Positions 20,131 to 29,016 of a DNA stretch of 64,000 nucleotides are shown here, piece after piece; within the stretch, counting starts at the first letter, position 1; each line of letters begins with the position of its first letter. Source of the stretch: Candidatus Microthrix subdominans (GTDB lineage Bacteria > Actinomycetota > Acidimicrobiia > Acidimicrobiales > Microtrichaceae); NCBI GenBank assembly GCA_016719385.1, contig JADJZA010000006.1, positions 186,001 to 250,000 on the forward strand, read 5' to 3'. The position numbers and the translations under genes are program-made. The notes beneath the pieces were generated by a model that was given only the letters and a program-made list of their open reading frames with translations, searched no databases and was not told where the DNA came from.

Positions 20131-21114
20131 ATGGAGACCGTCATGTTGATCGTGATGGCAACGCTGTTTGGCCTGGCCATCGGGTCGTTTAGCTGCGTGG
20201 TGATCGATCGCCTGCCCGTACCCCTCGATGAGCCCAACGAGTTTGGCGAGCGGTTCACCATGCGGCCTTGGGCCGAGGTGGCCGGGGGTCGCAGCCGGTG
20301 CTCGGCCTGCGGCACCGACGTGCCTGCTCACCTCAACGTGCCGGTGTTCGCCTGGCTGTTCCTTCGGGGCCGATGCAAGAACTGCGGCGCGTCGATCGGG
20401 GCGTTTCACCCGATGGTCGAGGCCAGCGTGCCGCTGCTGTGGCTGGCGCTGGCGTGGGCGCTGGGCTGGGGATGGACGCTGGTGCCGATGCTGTGGTTCG
20501 TGCCCGTCGCCGTGATCGTGGGGGTGATCGACCTGCGCACCCTGATGGTGCCGACCAAGTTGGTGTGGCCGGCGGCCGGTATCTCGGTCGTGCTGATCGC
20601 CGCTTCGGCGGTCGGCCTAGGCGAGACCGCCGTGGTGGTGGGCGCGCTGTTGGGGGCGGCGGTGCTCAGCGGGGCGCTGTTCGTCATCTGGTTTGCCAAG
20701 CCGGGCGGCCTGGGCTTCGGCGATGTGCGCCTGGCCGTGCTGATCGGGCTGCACATCGGTGCGCTGGTCGGTACCGGCGGCATGATCCTGGTTGTGTTTT
20801 CGGTGGTGCTCACCATGGGTGTGGCCGCCTTCGTGGGCCTGATACTCGGTGGTGTCTTGTGGGCGCAGGGCAACCGTCGCACTGCTCCGGTCATGCCCGT
20901 CACCGCATCGTCACCCGAACAGCGGTCCCCGGATGACGACCTCCCAACCGAGGCTTCCGCCCAGGCGATGGAGGGAGCAGCCGCCGTCGCCGGCGACGAG
21001 CCGGAGGCCACGGGCATCAGCACTTTGGCCGTGCCTTTCGGCCCGGCGCTGCTGGCGGCGGCCCTGATCGTCGCCGCCGCCTCGCCGCAGCTGATCTATA
21101 GCCTGGGACTATGA
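20131..21114 (+). CDS. pilD: prepilin peptidase (type IV leader peptidase)
   Basis: Bifunctional membrane protease that removes leader peptides of type IV prepilins, and in many members N-methylates them. 327 residues. The N-terminal cytoplasmic zinc-binding region carries CSACG and CKNCG. There are several transmembrane helices. The two catalytic aspartates are in GVIDLRTLMVP and in GFGDVRLA (GxGD). An extended, partly disordered loop precedes a last hydrophobic helix (ALLAAALIVAAA), an unusual C-terminal addition. Start at ATG 20131 or GTG 20128. It sits in the island, not in the pilus operon, but would process all prepilins here. Confidence 0.88.
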   Translation: METVMLIVMATLFGLAIGSFSCVVIDRLPVPLDEPNEFGERFTMRPWAEVAGGRSRCSACGTDVPAHLNVPVFAWLFLRGRCKNCGASIGAFHPMVEASVPLLWLALAWALGWGWTLVPMLWFVPVAVIVGVIDLRTLMVPTKLVWPAAGISVVLIAASAVGLGETAVVVGALLGAAVLSGALFVIWFAKPGGLGFGDVRLAVLIGLHIGALVGTGGMILVVFSVVLTMGVAAFVGLILGGVLWAQGNRRTAPVMPVTASSPEQRSPDDDLPTEASAQAMEGAAAVAGDEPEATGISTLAVPFGPALLAAALIVAAASPQLIYSLGL

Positions 21115-22051
21115 GCGGTTTCGCTACTCTCATCGATAGGCCCGAACAGGACAACGTTGAGTGGAAGCGCGACACACCGTCGAACCCGCTCGCATGCGAC
21201 CAGTTCGTCTAGATGGGGTCGTCTACGTCCGGGTGGGTCCAAGTACAAGGCGGGCAAGCCGCGAAGAAGAGATCGTGCTGACCGAGCGCAGTCGCGCCGG
21301 GGATGTGCTGTTCGATCAGCACCCGGTTGGAGGTACGAGTATCGATGATCTCGATGTCGAGCTGTTTCGTTCCACCTACCTGCCGTCCGCCATCGATCCG
21401 GACGTGTTGGCCGAGAACGACCGGGTCCTCGACCAGCAGCTGTCATCACTGGGCATGTTGGACCCGGAGTCAGCTGAGGTCCGCGTCCTTGGCTTGCTCG
21501 TGGTTGGATTCGATCCCACAGGCTTTGTTCCCGGCGCCTACGTGCAGTTCGTTCGCTACCAAGGCTCGGACGAAGCGTCTCATGTCATGGACCAGGAGGA
21601 GCTTCGGGGAAACCTGATCGGCCAACTTGATGTGCTGGGTCGGCTGTTGAGTTCAAACATCCGGACGTCGGTCATCGATGTCGGGGGCCTGCGCCAAGAG
21701 AATCGGCCCGACTATCCCACCGCTGCGCTGAGGGAGTTGGTGCTCAACGCGTTGACTCACCGGGACTACGAGCACTTCAACGCGCCCATTCGGCTGGCGT
21801 GGTTTGAGGATCGCATCGAGGTGTCAAGCCCCGGAGGGCCCTACGGTGTCGTCACCAAAGAGACGTTCGCCGAGCGAAACGACTACCGAAACCCGTCGTT
21901 GGCGGCCGCCATGAAGAACCTTGGCTATGTCAACCGGTTCGGCCGAGGCATCACGCTGGTGAAAGGCCTACTCGAAGCCAACGGTAACCCACCAGCGGAG
22001 TACCAGGTAGAGGACAACTACTGGTCCGTCACCGTCAGGAGGGGGTCGTGA
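21111..22051 (+). pseudogene. AlbA_2/Schlafen-type ATP-binding protein, internally deleted
   Basis: A 33-codon stub from ATG 21111 (overlapping the pilD stop) encodes MSGFATLIDRPEQDNVEWKR, the start of an AlbA_2 domain (E-x-x-x-V-E-W-K), then hits TAG at 21210. The continuation is in another frame: DGVVYVRVGPSTRRAS, matching the end of the AlbA_2 domain, then a HATPase_c_4-like domain with RELVLNALTHRDYEHF, GGPYGVVT and the C-terminal FGRGITLVKGL. Around 80-100 residues of AlbA_2 are missing. A shorter product could initiate at 21161 or 21194. It overlaps the next start by four bases. Confidence 0.7.
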
Positions 22052-23043
22052 GCACAGCGATCGCTCTGTTCAACAACAAGGGCGGTGTTGGCAAGACGAC
22101 CCTCACCTACCACTTGGCCCACATGGTGTCGCGCCTCGGCTGGCGGGTCCTAGCCGTCGACCTCGATCCGCAGGCCAATCTCACTTCGGCGTTCTTTGAT
22201 GAACAGAAACTCGAGTCGCTCTGGGAGCCGATGAGCAACGGCACGGTGCTGTCTGCCATCTCGCCCCTTATCCGAGGGCTTGGCGATATAGACGTCCCCA
22301 TGCCGCACGAAGCAGCGGAACGGTTGTGGCTTCTTCCCGGGGATCTCGGTTTGAGCAGCTTCGAGGACCGCCTGTCCGATGCATGGCCCAGGAGCTTGAT
22401 GGGCGACGAGAGTGCTATCCGGGTGACGACGGCTTTCCACCGAGTCGTCGGTCAAGCCGCATCTCGGGTTGGTGCCGACGTTGTGTTGCTCGATGTTGGT
22501 CCCAACCTGGGTGCGCTCAACCGTTCGGCGCTCTTGGCGTCGGACGATGTGGCTATTCCACTTGCCGCAGACCTGTTCTCGCTTCAAGGCCTGCGCAATC
22601 TCGGTCCGGCTTTGCGAGACTGGCGCCACTTTTGGCAGGAGTTGGGGCTGCCAAAGGTGCCCGAATATATCGATGCACCAAGTGGATTGATGAAGCCGCT
22701 CGGCTACGTCGTGTTGCAACACGCGGTGCGGTTGGATCGGCCGGTCAAGGCCTATGACCGCTGGCTTCGTCGAATCCCAACCGAGTTCCACAGGTCGGTG
22801 CTCGGCGAATCTGATCCGACGGTGACCTCGTCTGGGGATGCCTATCAACTTGCTACGGTCCGGAACTATCGCAGTCTGGTACCTCTGGCTCAGGACGCTC
22901 GGAAACCCATGTTCGACCTGCGGGCGGCGGACGGAGCGCTCGGTTCAACCAGCCGGCTGGTTCAGACCTGCTACCGGGAGTTTGAGCAACTAGCCAACAG
23001 CGTGATGTCAGCCGCGAATATTCCTCTGCCGGTCGCGTCGTAG
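22048..23043 (+). CDS. ParA-family ATPase
   Basis: 331 residues from GTG 22048, which overlaps the previous stop (GTGA). Deviant Walker A FNNKGGVGKTTLTYHLAHMV and the A' region VLAVDLDPQANLTS are typical of ParA/Soj proteins; the Walker B-like segment is VVLLDVGPNLGALNRSAL. There is no ParB gene or visible parS site beside it, and the partner is an AlbA_2/HATPase protein. It is therefore probably not a chromosome-partitioning protein. ParA-type ATPases also occur in accessory and defence operons. Function unknown; the pairing is the informative part. Confidence 0.82.
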   Translation: MSTAIALFNNKGGVGKTTLTYHLAHMVSRLGWRVLAVDLDPQANLTSAFFDEQKLESLWEPMSNGTVLSAISPLIRGLGDIDVPMPHEAAERLWLLPGDLGLSSFEDRLSDAWPRSLMGDESAIRVTTAFHRVVGQAASRVGADVVLLDVGPNLGALNRSALLASDDVAIPLAADLFSLQGLRNLGPALRDWRHFWQELGLPKVPEYIDAPSGLMKPLGYVVLQHAVRLDRPVKAYDRWLRRIPTEFHRSVLGESDPTVTSSGDAYQLATVRNYRSLVPLAQDARKPMFDLRAADGALGSTSRLVQTCYREFEQLANSVMSAANIPLPVAS

Positions 23044-23070
23044 TGCATCCGGCACCCAAAGAGTAGTAGT

Positions 23071-23082
23071 ACCGGTTATACT
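23071..23082 (+). promoter_or_regulatory. vapBC promoter/operator-like palindrome
   Basis: TATACT (23077-23082) lies 7 bp before the vapB ATG at 23090, so transcription would begin at or next to the start codon: a leaderless mRNA. AGTA (23068-23071) and TACT (23079-23082) form short inverted arms around it, possibly for autoregulation. No Shine-Dalgarno is seen. Confidence 0.5.
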
Positions 23083-23089
23083 TTCGCTC

Positions 23090-23347
23090 ATGAAGACCGC
23101 CGTCTCCATCCCCGATGAGATCTTTCAGGAGGCAGAACGGTTGCGTCAGGAGTCCGGTGCGTCCCGCAGCGCGCTCTACGCCGAGGCGATTCGCACCTAC
23201 CTCGACCAGCGACGCCGGCCCAACCGGACGCCTGGCTCGTGGGCAGGGCGGTTTGAAGTGCACGAGTCCAAGGAGGACGCCATCGCCTCCGATCCCGAGG
23301 CGCTCGCCGCGTTCGACGAGTCGGCTGAGGCCGCCGGGGTGGCGTAG
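23090..23347 (+). CDS. vapB: ribbon-helix-helix antitoxin (VapB-like)
   Basis: 85 residues. The N-terminus is a ribbon-helix-helix DNA-binding domain (MKTAVSIPDEIFQEAERLRQ, SRSALYAEAIRTYL). The C-terminal half, with SWAGRFEVHESKEDAIASD, would wrap the toxin. It overlaps nothing, and the toxin starts directly at the next base. It would repress its own promoter and neutralise the PIN toxin. Confidence 0.8.
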   Translation: MKTAVSIPDEIFQEAERLRQESGASRSALYAEAIRTYLDQRRRPNRTPGSWAGRFEVHESKEDAIASDPEALAAFDESAEAAGVA

Positions 23348-23731
23348 GTGGCGGGGCTCCTCCTCGACAGCCATGTCGTCCGGTGGTGGCTGGATGACCA
23401 CCCGATGCTGGGGGAGGGGACGCGCCAGTTGATCGCCGTCTCGCCCGAGGTGCTGGTTTCGGTGGTCACGCCCTGGGAGCTCGGGGTTGAGAAGGCGCTT
23501 GGCAAGCTGTCCTTTCCCGACGGGCTCGTCGACGAGGTGGAGGCGAACGGCTTTTCGATGCTCAGCATCTCGTCGGTCCACGCCGAAGCGGCGCCGGCGC
23601 TGCCCCTGCACCATCGCGATCCGTTTGACCGGATGCTGATCGCCCAATGTCTCTGCGACGGGTTGACGCTGGTTACCGCAGACCGAGCGTTCGAGGTCTA
23701 CGAGGTTGACCTACAGGACGCTCGGGCCTGA
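23348..23731 (+). CDS. vapC: PIN-domain toxin (VapC-like)
   Basis: 127 residues from GTG 23348. PIN domain with conserved acidic residues: LLLDSHV (first Asp), PWELGVEKALGKL (Glu), HHRDPFDRMLIAQ (paired Asp) and LVTADRAF (last Asp). These proteins are Mg-dependent endoribonucleases that cleave tRNA or rRNA. It forms the toxin half of the TA pair with vapB. Confidence 0.82.
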   Translation: MAGLLLDSHVVRWWLDDHPMLGEGTRQLIAVSPEVLVSVVTPWELGVEKALGKLSFPDGLVDEVEANGFSMLSISSVHAEAAPALPLHHRDPFDRMLIAQCLCDGLTLVTADRAFEVYEVDLQDARA

Positions 23732-23770
23732 GGGTTCTGGATCGGTGCCGATCCGCCGAAGGCAGCAACC

Positions 23771-23896
23771 GGGGAGTGCAGGGCGCGGTCTGACGGTTGT
23801 CTGGGCTCCCCAGTTGCGGCTCGGGCGTGTAGTGGGGAGTGCAGAGCGCGGTCTGGCGGTCGTTTGGGCTCCCGAGTTGCGGCACGGGTGTGTCGG
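23771..23896. repeat. two tandem 63-bp repeats
   Basis: Copies at 23771-23833 and 23834-23896, each beginning GGGGAGTGCAG and ending in the CGGG(C/T)GTGT region, with about ten differences. They lie between the convergent ends of vapC and murA. No protein is supported there. Confidence 0.85.
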
Positions 23897-23914
23897 CGGA
23901 GGAAGACCTGAACC

Positions 23915-25318
23915 TCAGGCGTCGGCTGCGTTCAGTTCCTCAACCGTGATGCCCAGGGCGCCCAGCTTGCCGGGGATGTCTTCGTAGCCGCGCTTGAGGT
24001 AGCCGATGTCGTGCAGTGTCGAGGTGCCCTCGGCGATCAGGGCTGCGAGCACGTAGGCGAACCCGGCCCGCAGGTCGGGGATCACCAGGTCGCTCGGCTG
24101 CAGCGGGGTGGGCCCCGAGATCACGGCCGAGTGGCTGAAGTCGCGGTTGGCGAAGCGGCAGGTGCGGCTGCCCAGGCACTGGCTGGTGAGGCTGATGTTG
24201 GCGCCCATGCGGGACAGGGTCTTGGTGTAGCCGAACCGGTTCTCGTACACGGTCTCGTGCACCACCGAGGGGCCGTCGGCCTGGGTGAGCAGCACGACGA
24301 AGGGCTGTTGCCAGTCGGTCATGAACCCCGGGTGAACGTCGGTTTCGATGTGGTGGGAGGTCAGTGGGCCCTCGGCCCAGAAGCGGATGCCCTGGTCGTG
24401 CACCTCGAAGTTGCCCCCGACGAGGCGCAGCGCGTTGAGGAACGTCAGCAGGTGTTCCTGGCGGGCACCAAGCACTTCAACCTCGCCGCCGGTGGCGACG
24501 GCGGCCACAGCATAGGAGGCGATCTCGATGCGGTCCTCGATCACACGGTGGGTGGCGCCGCCCAGGCGGTCCACCCCCTGGATCATGATGCGCCGGTCGA
24601 TATCGACGGCGATGTTGGCCCCCATCTTCTGGAGGAACAGCACCAGGTCGACCACCTCGGGCTCCATGGCGGCGTTCTCGATCACCGTGGTGCCCCGTGC
24701 GGTCACCGCAGCGAGGATCAGGTTTTCGGTGGCTCCCACCGACGGGTAGGGCAGCCGGTGGGTGATGCCGACCAGACGGTCGGTGGTGGCGCGGAAGCGG
24801 TGCGGTGAGATGTCGATCTCGGCGCCCATCGCCCGCAGCCCCTCGACGTGGTAGTCGACGGGTCGGGGGCCGATCGTGCAGCCGCCCACCAGCGGCACCT
24901 CGGCCTCACCGATGCGGTTGAGCAGCGGCCCCATGAACAGGATGGGGATGCGGTTGATACCCGAGTACTCCTCGGAGATCTGGCCGGTGATCTCGGGTGT
25001 GTGCAGGGTGAGCGTGTGGTCGTCGACCCACTCGTACTTGGTGCCCAGCTGCGCCAGCATGGGCAGCGTCGCGTCGATCTCGCCGATGCGGGGCACGTTG
25101 GTAAACGTGCACGGTTCGTCGGTGAGCAGCGTGGCCACCAGTTCCTTGGTGACGGCATTTTTTGCCCCGGCCGACCGAACTTCGCCTGATACGGGTGATC
25201 CACCGGTGATCCGCCAGCGTTCGGCATGACCGGCGCCGAAGGTGGACGCCATGGGGGTGGAAGGCTCAGATTGGGTTGGCTGGGGCACCGGGGTGAGGTC
25301 TGTGTCGGTGATCGCCAT
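23915..25318 (-). CDS. murA: UDP-N-acetylglucosamine 1-carboxyvinyltransferase
   Basis: First committed step of peptidoglycan precursor synthesis: transfers enolpyruvate from PEP to UDP-GlcNAc. 467 residues from ATG 25318, with an in-frame alternative further upstream. Conserved signatures: SGEVRSAGAKNAVTKEL (N-terminal K-N), LVGGCTIGPRPVDYH carrying the catalytic Cys (so a fosfomycin-sensitive type is expected), and LVIPDLRAGFAYVLAALIAEG near the C-terminus. There is a roughly 35-residue Pro/Thr-rich N-terminal extension. Divergent from the M1 gene. Confidence 0.92.
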   Translation of the reverse strand: MAITDTDLTPVPQPTQSEPSTPMASTFGAGHAERWRITGGSPVSGEVRSAGAKNAVTKELVATLLTDEPCTFTNVPRIGEIDATLPMLAQLGTKYEWVDDHTLTLHTPEITGQISEEYSGINRIPILFMGPLLNRIGEAEVPLVGGCTIGPRPVDYHVEGLRAMGAEIDISPHRFRATTDRLVGITHRLPYPSVGATENLILAAVTARGTTVIENAAMEPEVVDLVLFLQKMGANIAVDIDRRIMIQGVDRLGGATHRVIEDRIEIASYAVAAVATGGEVEVLGARQEHLLTFLNALRLVGGNFEVHDQGIRFWAEGPLTSHHIETDVHPGFMTDWQQPFVVLLTQADGPSVVHETVYENRFGYTKTLSRMGANISLTSQCLGSRTCRFANRDFSHSAVISGPTPLQPSDLVIPDLRAGFAYVLAALIAEGTSTLHDIGYLKRGYEDIPGKLGALGITVEELNAADA

Positions 25319-25375
25319 GGCGTTAAGGCTACTCCTGCCCGGAATCGTCATTGGGCAGCGGACAGAATGGGCCCC

Positions 25376-26896
25376 ATGCCACCCCGAGCTGAGACCCGGC
25401 GCCGCGGCGCCGCCGGCCTGCGCCAGCGAGTGATTGGCGCGCTCTGCGTGACGGTGCTGGCCGGCTGTGGGGCGGGGTTGTCGTCGGCCTCCGAGGCGGC
25501 CGACCGTGTGGCGACTGAGGCGTCGACCACACGGGCAGACTCGTCGCCGGATCGCTCAAACGGCGCGACCACCACCTCCGAGGGCCCCGGAGCCAACGAC
25601 GACGGAACCGCCGACGACGGGGCCCTCGGCATCGGCGACGACTATTTCCCCGACAGCGGCAACCCCGGCTACGACGTGGCCTCCTACGACCTGGCCCTCG
25701 ATATGAAGGACGACCTGGTGAGCTTCGAGGCGGTTGCCACCATTGCCCTGCGCACCACCGAGGATCTCGACGAGCTGCGCTTGGACTTGGATGGCCTGAC
25801 GGTGACCAAGGCGACGATCGATGGGGACGAGGTGGAGCATCGCCGTGCCGGTTTGGACCTGGTGCTCACCCCCGAGGCGCCGTTGCCCGCAGACGAGCCG
25901 GTGGTGGTGATCGTCGACTACGAGGGCACCCCGGAGCCACGCGGCTCGGGGATGCTCGGCGAGGTGGGCTGGATCGGTGAGCCCAACGTGGGTAGTTACG
26001 TCGCGTCCGAGCCCGACGGGGCCAGCAACTGGTTCCCGGCCAACGACCACCCGAGCGACAAGGCCACCTTCAAGTTCGAGATCACCACCCCGGAGGGGGT
26101 GGAGGCGGTGGCCAACGGCACCCGCACCGGAATGACGACCGAGGGGGGTCGCACCACGTGGACGTGGTCGCCGCGCGATCCGATGGCCACCTACCTGGCC
26201 ACGGTGGCGGTCGGGCAGTACACGTTCTTTGAGGGCACCGCCCTCGGTGGCATCCCACTGCTGAGCGCGGTGGCCGATGAGGTGGTGGAGGCCGGCGGCA
26301 AGGCGAAGGTCGAGGCGCTGCTCGGGCAACTGCCGGGCATGATGACGCTGTTTGCGGGCCGTTTCGGCCCCTACCCGTTTGAGATCTACGGGATCCTGGT
26401 CGTCGACCAGCCGCTTGGGTTTGCGCTGGAGACCCAAACCCGGTCGCTGTTCGGGTCCGACGCGTGGAACGAACCCGTCATCCAGGCCCACGAGCTGGCG
26501 CACCAGTGGTACGGCGATTCGGTGAGCCTCGAGGCCTGGGAAGACATCTGGCTGAACGAGGGGTTCGCCACGATGGGGGAGTGGCTGTGGGCGGAGAGCG
26601 ACGGCGGCACGGGCGGGCCACCGCTGTCGTCGGGGTCCTCGCTCGACCCGCCGCTCGACCCGGGCGTTGCTGGGTTGTTCGGCCCGGCGGTGTACCAGCG
26701 GGGCGGCCTCACGTTGAAGGCGCTGCGCGACGAGGTGGGCGACAAGGCGTTCTTCGCAATCATGACGACGTGGGCCACCGACAACGCCCTGGCCAAGGCC
26801 ACCACCGACGACTTCCTCAACCTGGTCGAGCGTTCCGACGGAGCCGACACTCGCCGGCTGGTCGAGGCGTGGCTGACCGACCCCGAGCCGCCCTGA
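25376..26896 (+). CDS. M1-family metallopeptidase lipoprotein
   Basis: 506 residues from ATG 25376 (an ATG at 25367 is also in frame). A lipoprotein signal peptide is visible: basic N-terminus, hydrophobic VIGALCVTVLAG and lipobox LAGC, followed by a Ser/Thr/Asp-rich linker of about 80 residues. The zinc-binding motif HELAHQWYG and the downstream Glu in WLNEGFATMGEW form the M1 active site. Aminopeptidase activity outside the membrane is inferred. The family's GAMEN motif is not clearly recognised; the region reads PLGFALETQTRSL instead, which may change specificity. Confidence 0.85.
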   Translation: MPPRAETRRRGAAGLRQRVIGALCVTVLAGCGAGLSSASEAADRVATEASTTRADSSPDRSNGATTTSEGPGANDDGTADDGALGIGDDYFPDSGNPGYDVASYDLALDMKDDLVSFEAVATIALRTTEDLDELRLDLDGLTVTKATIDGDEVEHRRAGLDLVLTPEAPLPADEPVVVIVDYEGTPEPRGSGMLGEVGWIGEPNVGSYVASEPDGASNWFPANDHPSDKATFKFEITTPEGVEAVANGTRTGMTTEGGRTTWTWSPRDPMATYLATVAVGQYTFFEGTALGGIPLLSAVADEVVEAGGKAKVEALLGQLPGMMTLFAGRFGPYPFEIYGILVVDQPLGFALETQTRSLFGSDAWNEPVIQAHELAHQWYGDSVSLEAWEDIWLNEGFATMGEWLWAESDGGTGGPPLSSGSSLDPPLDPGVAGLFGPAVYQRGGLTLKALRDEVGDKAFFAIMTTWATDNALAKATTDDFLNLVERSDGADTRRLVEAWLTDPEPP

Positions 26897-26973
26897 AGGG
26901 TGTAATATCCGTTCAGCGAGGGTTTCTGAGAAACCGCGTGAGATTTCACAGGTGAACGCGTCGAGTCCTCCCC

Positions 26974-27002
26974 TTACAAGGTGAGGCTCGTGGATCTACA
27001 AT
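26974..27002 (+). promoter_or_regulatory. promoter-like element upstream of the IS and pilB
   Basis: TTACAA (26974-26979), 17-bp spacer and TACAAT (26997-27002). Good match for a housekeeping promoter. It points toward pilB but an IS1380-like element (27171-28970) now lies between, so it may be the original pilus operon promoter. Its link to pilB is inferred. Confidence 0.45.
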
Positions 27003-27068
27003 GCTTCTCGTCAGTGACAGGAGGCTCTCGCTCCACTCCTGAGTATCAGCAGGATTCCCGGAGCGGTC

Positions 27069-27170
27069 ATGAGCCAAACATCACGGTTGGAAATCGAAGG
27101 CGTCGACTTCGTTTGGTCGGCCGTCGCAGTGCACATACGAACGCCCACACGGGGACCAGGGGACAACTAA
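27069..27170 (+). CDS. 33-residue small ORF before the IS, doubtful
   Basis: MSQTSRLEIEGVDFVWS... preceded by GGAG at 5-6 bp and downstream of a good promoter. It ends TAA, the last three bases of the CTAA duplicated by the IS insertion. Its stop would be present without the IS. It could be a leader peptide of the pilus transcript, but it may be chance. Confidence 0.2.
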   Translation: MSQTSRLEIEGVDFVWSAVAVHIRTPTRGPGDN

Positions 27171-28970
27171 CCTCGATCCGGCACGCTGAGACCGTGAAGA
27201 ATTAGGTTCGGACGCGACAAATGCGCTCCGTTCCAGCAAACTTGAGGGTGTTGAGAACCACAAGGGAGGCTGGGATGGGACGCATCTGTCAGGTGCAACA
27301 TAGCGCGCCGGAATCGGTGCGCTATGACGGCGAGGTTGAGACCGACAAGATCCCGTTGGCTGGCCTGGGGCCGGTCGCCGAGACGCCGACCCCCTCGGTC
27401 TGACCGGCGGATTCGCCGGCGCTGTGCCCTATTCGGGCCCGGGGATCCCGGTCGTTGACCGGGGCGGTTTGTTGGTCCACAGCTTGTTGATGTTGAACGC
27501 CGGCGGGGATTGCTGCACCGATCTCGGGATGCTGCAGGCCGCAGGAGGCGTGTTGGGTGATGTTGGTTCAGACACGACGTTCCGGCGGATGGTCGCCGAC
27601 CTCGCGGAGACACCCGGGGCGACCAACGCCGTCGGCGGCGTGATGCGGCAGGCCCGGACCAGGGTGGGCTGAGCATGGCTGGTCGATCCCGGCCGTCGGG
27701 TGATCTTGGATATCGACGCCACCCTCACCCCGGTGCACTCAGAAAGAAGACGCGAAGGGCAACTACAACCGCGGGTTCGGGTTCCACCCGGTCGCGTGTT
27801 TCGCTGACTGCTCCGGCGAGGCCTCGCCGTTGAGCACCGGCCTGGCAACGCCGGCGCCAACACGATCGTCGATCTGGTTGGGATCATCGACGACGGCTTG
27901 GCGCGTTGCCCGGAGAGTGTCGCCCGGTCACATCGCCCCGGCGCCGTCCCAACCGAAGCGGCCAACGAGATCCTGGTTCGTTCCGACTCGGCCGGTCACA
28001 CCCTCGGATTCTTGTGGGACATGTCGGACCGCAACCTGCGGTTTTGTGTGACCGGCAGGTCGAACAACATCTTGAGCTCGGTGATCCTCGGTGTCGGCGA
28101 CAACACCGGCTGGAGAACGCTTTGCGGCCCCGGAACGTCGACTGGGACGGCAACGATCCCGATGTTGACGCCCGTGCTGCACAGGTCGTTGAGGTCACCA
28201 ACTACCCGTCGATCGCCAAATGGGTGGGCCTCAAGAAGCGACCCAAGGACAGCCTCGATGTTCACTACCCGCCAGGCACCCGGATCGTCATCCGACGCGA
28301 ACCGTTACACCCCGGTGCCCAACAGCGGATGTTCGACACAAACGGCTGGCGCCACACCATCATCATCTGCGATCTCCCCGACGATTCGGCACTCGAGATC
28401 GACCGGCTTCAACGCGAACACGCCCACGTCGAGGAGAACATCAAACGCCTCAAAACCACCGGGCTCGAACGGTTCCCGTTCCCCGACACCGCCCGCAACA
28501 AGGTCTGGACCTCAATGGTCGCTGGGCCCACACCCTCTGCCGCTGGTTCCAACTCGACCTCCTCGCCGGCACCGAGTTCGAACACGCCCACCCCAAAGTT
28601 GAGACGTTGCCTCTTCGGAACCCCGGCGATCCTCCGGGTCCGCAACCGGCAAACCTGGACCCTCTGGCCCCAACACTGGCCATGGAACCCCCACCTCCGA
28701 ACAGCCGGACAACGACTCCGCACCATGGCCACCCCCACACCCCTCCGGATCTGACCGCCCGCTACCCCGGCAAATCAGCGACCCGCCGGGAACACCCGGC
28801 CGGGCTGCTTCACCGACCCCACACACCAACCCGAACAGCCCTCACCACACCAAACAGGCAGCCACCAACACCCCAAACCCACCCCCGAGCAGCCCAGCAC
28901 ACCCACCCACCCGCCATCACACGAAACAGGCTTCAGACCGCCACCAACGAAGAAACGTGCCGGATCGCGG
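27171..28970 (+). mobile_element. IS1380-like element, copy 1 (decayed)
   Basis: 1800 bp. The ends are imperfect inverted repeats containing CGATCCGGCACG; left end CCTCGATCCGGCACG, right end reverse complement CCGCGATCCGGCACG. It is flanked by a 4-bp direct repeat CTAA (27167-27170 and 28971-28974). The same element occurs in opposite orientation at 39274-41089, 1816 bp, and is intact there. It was inserted between a promoter and pilB. Confidence 0.9.
27275..28754 (+). pseudogene. IS1380-family transposase, frameshifted
   Basis: Starts MGRICQVQHSAPESVRYDGE from ATG 27275. Compared with copy 2, it lacks bases at about ten places, e.g. near 27350 (three bases), 27384, 27662-27690, 27752, 27820, 28115 and 28520. 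Most are deletions of one or two bases. The DDE transposase frame is therefore broken repeatedly and no full product is possible. In several places the deleted bases are in short homopolymers or dinucleotide runs. Confidence 0.88.
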
Positions 28971-29016
28971 CTAAGTGCTACGCAGGTCTAAGCGCACCGA
29001 GGTCGATGAGGTTGAC

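Noticed and set aside
26981..27205. 74-residue ORF crossing the IS border
   Set aside because: Runs from unique DNA into the IS left end; no support.
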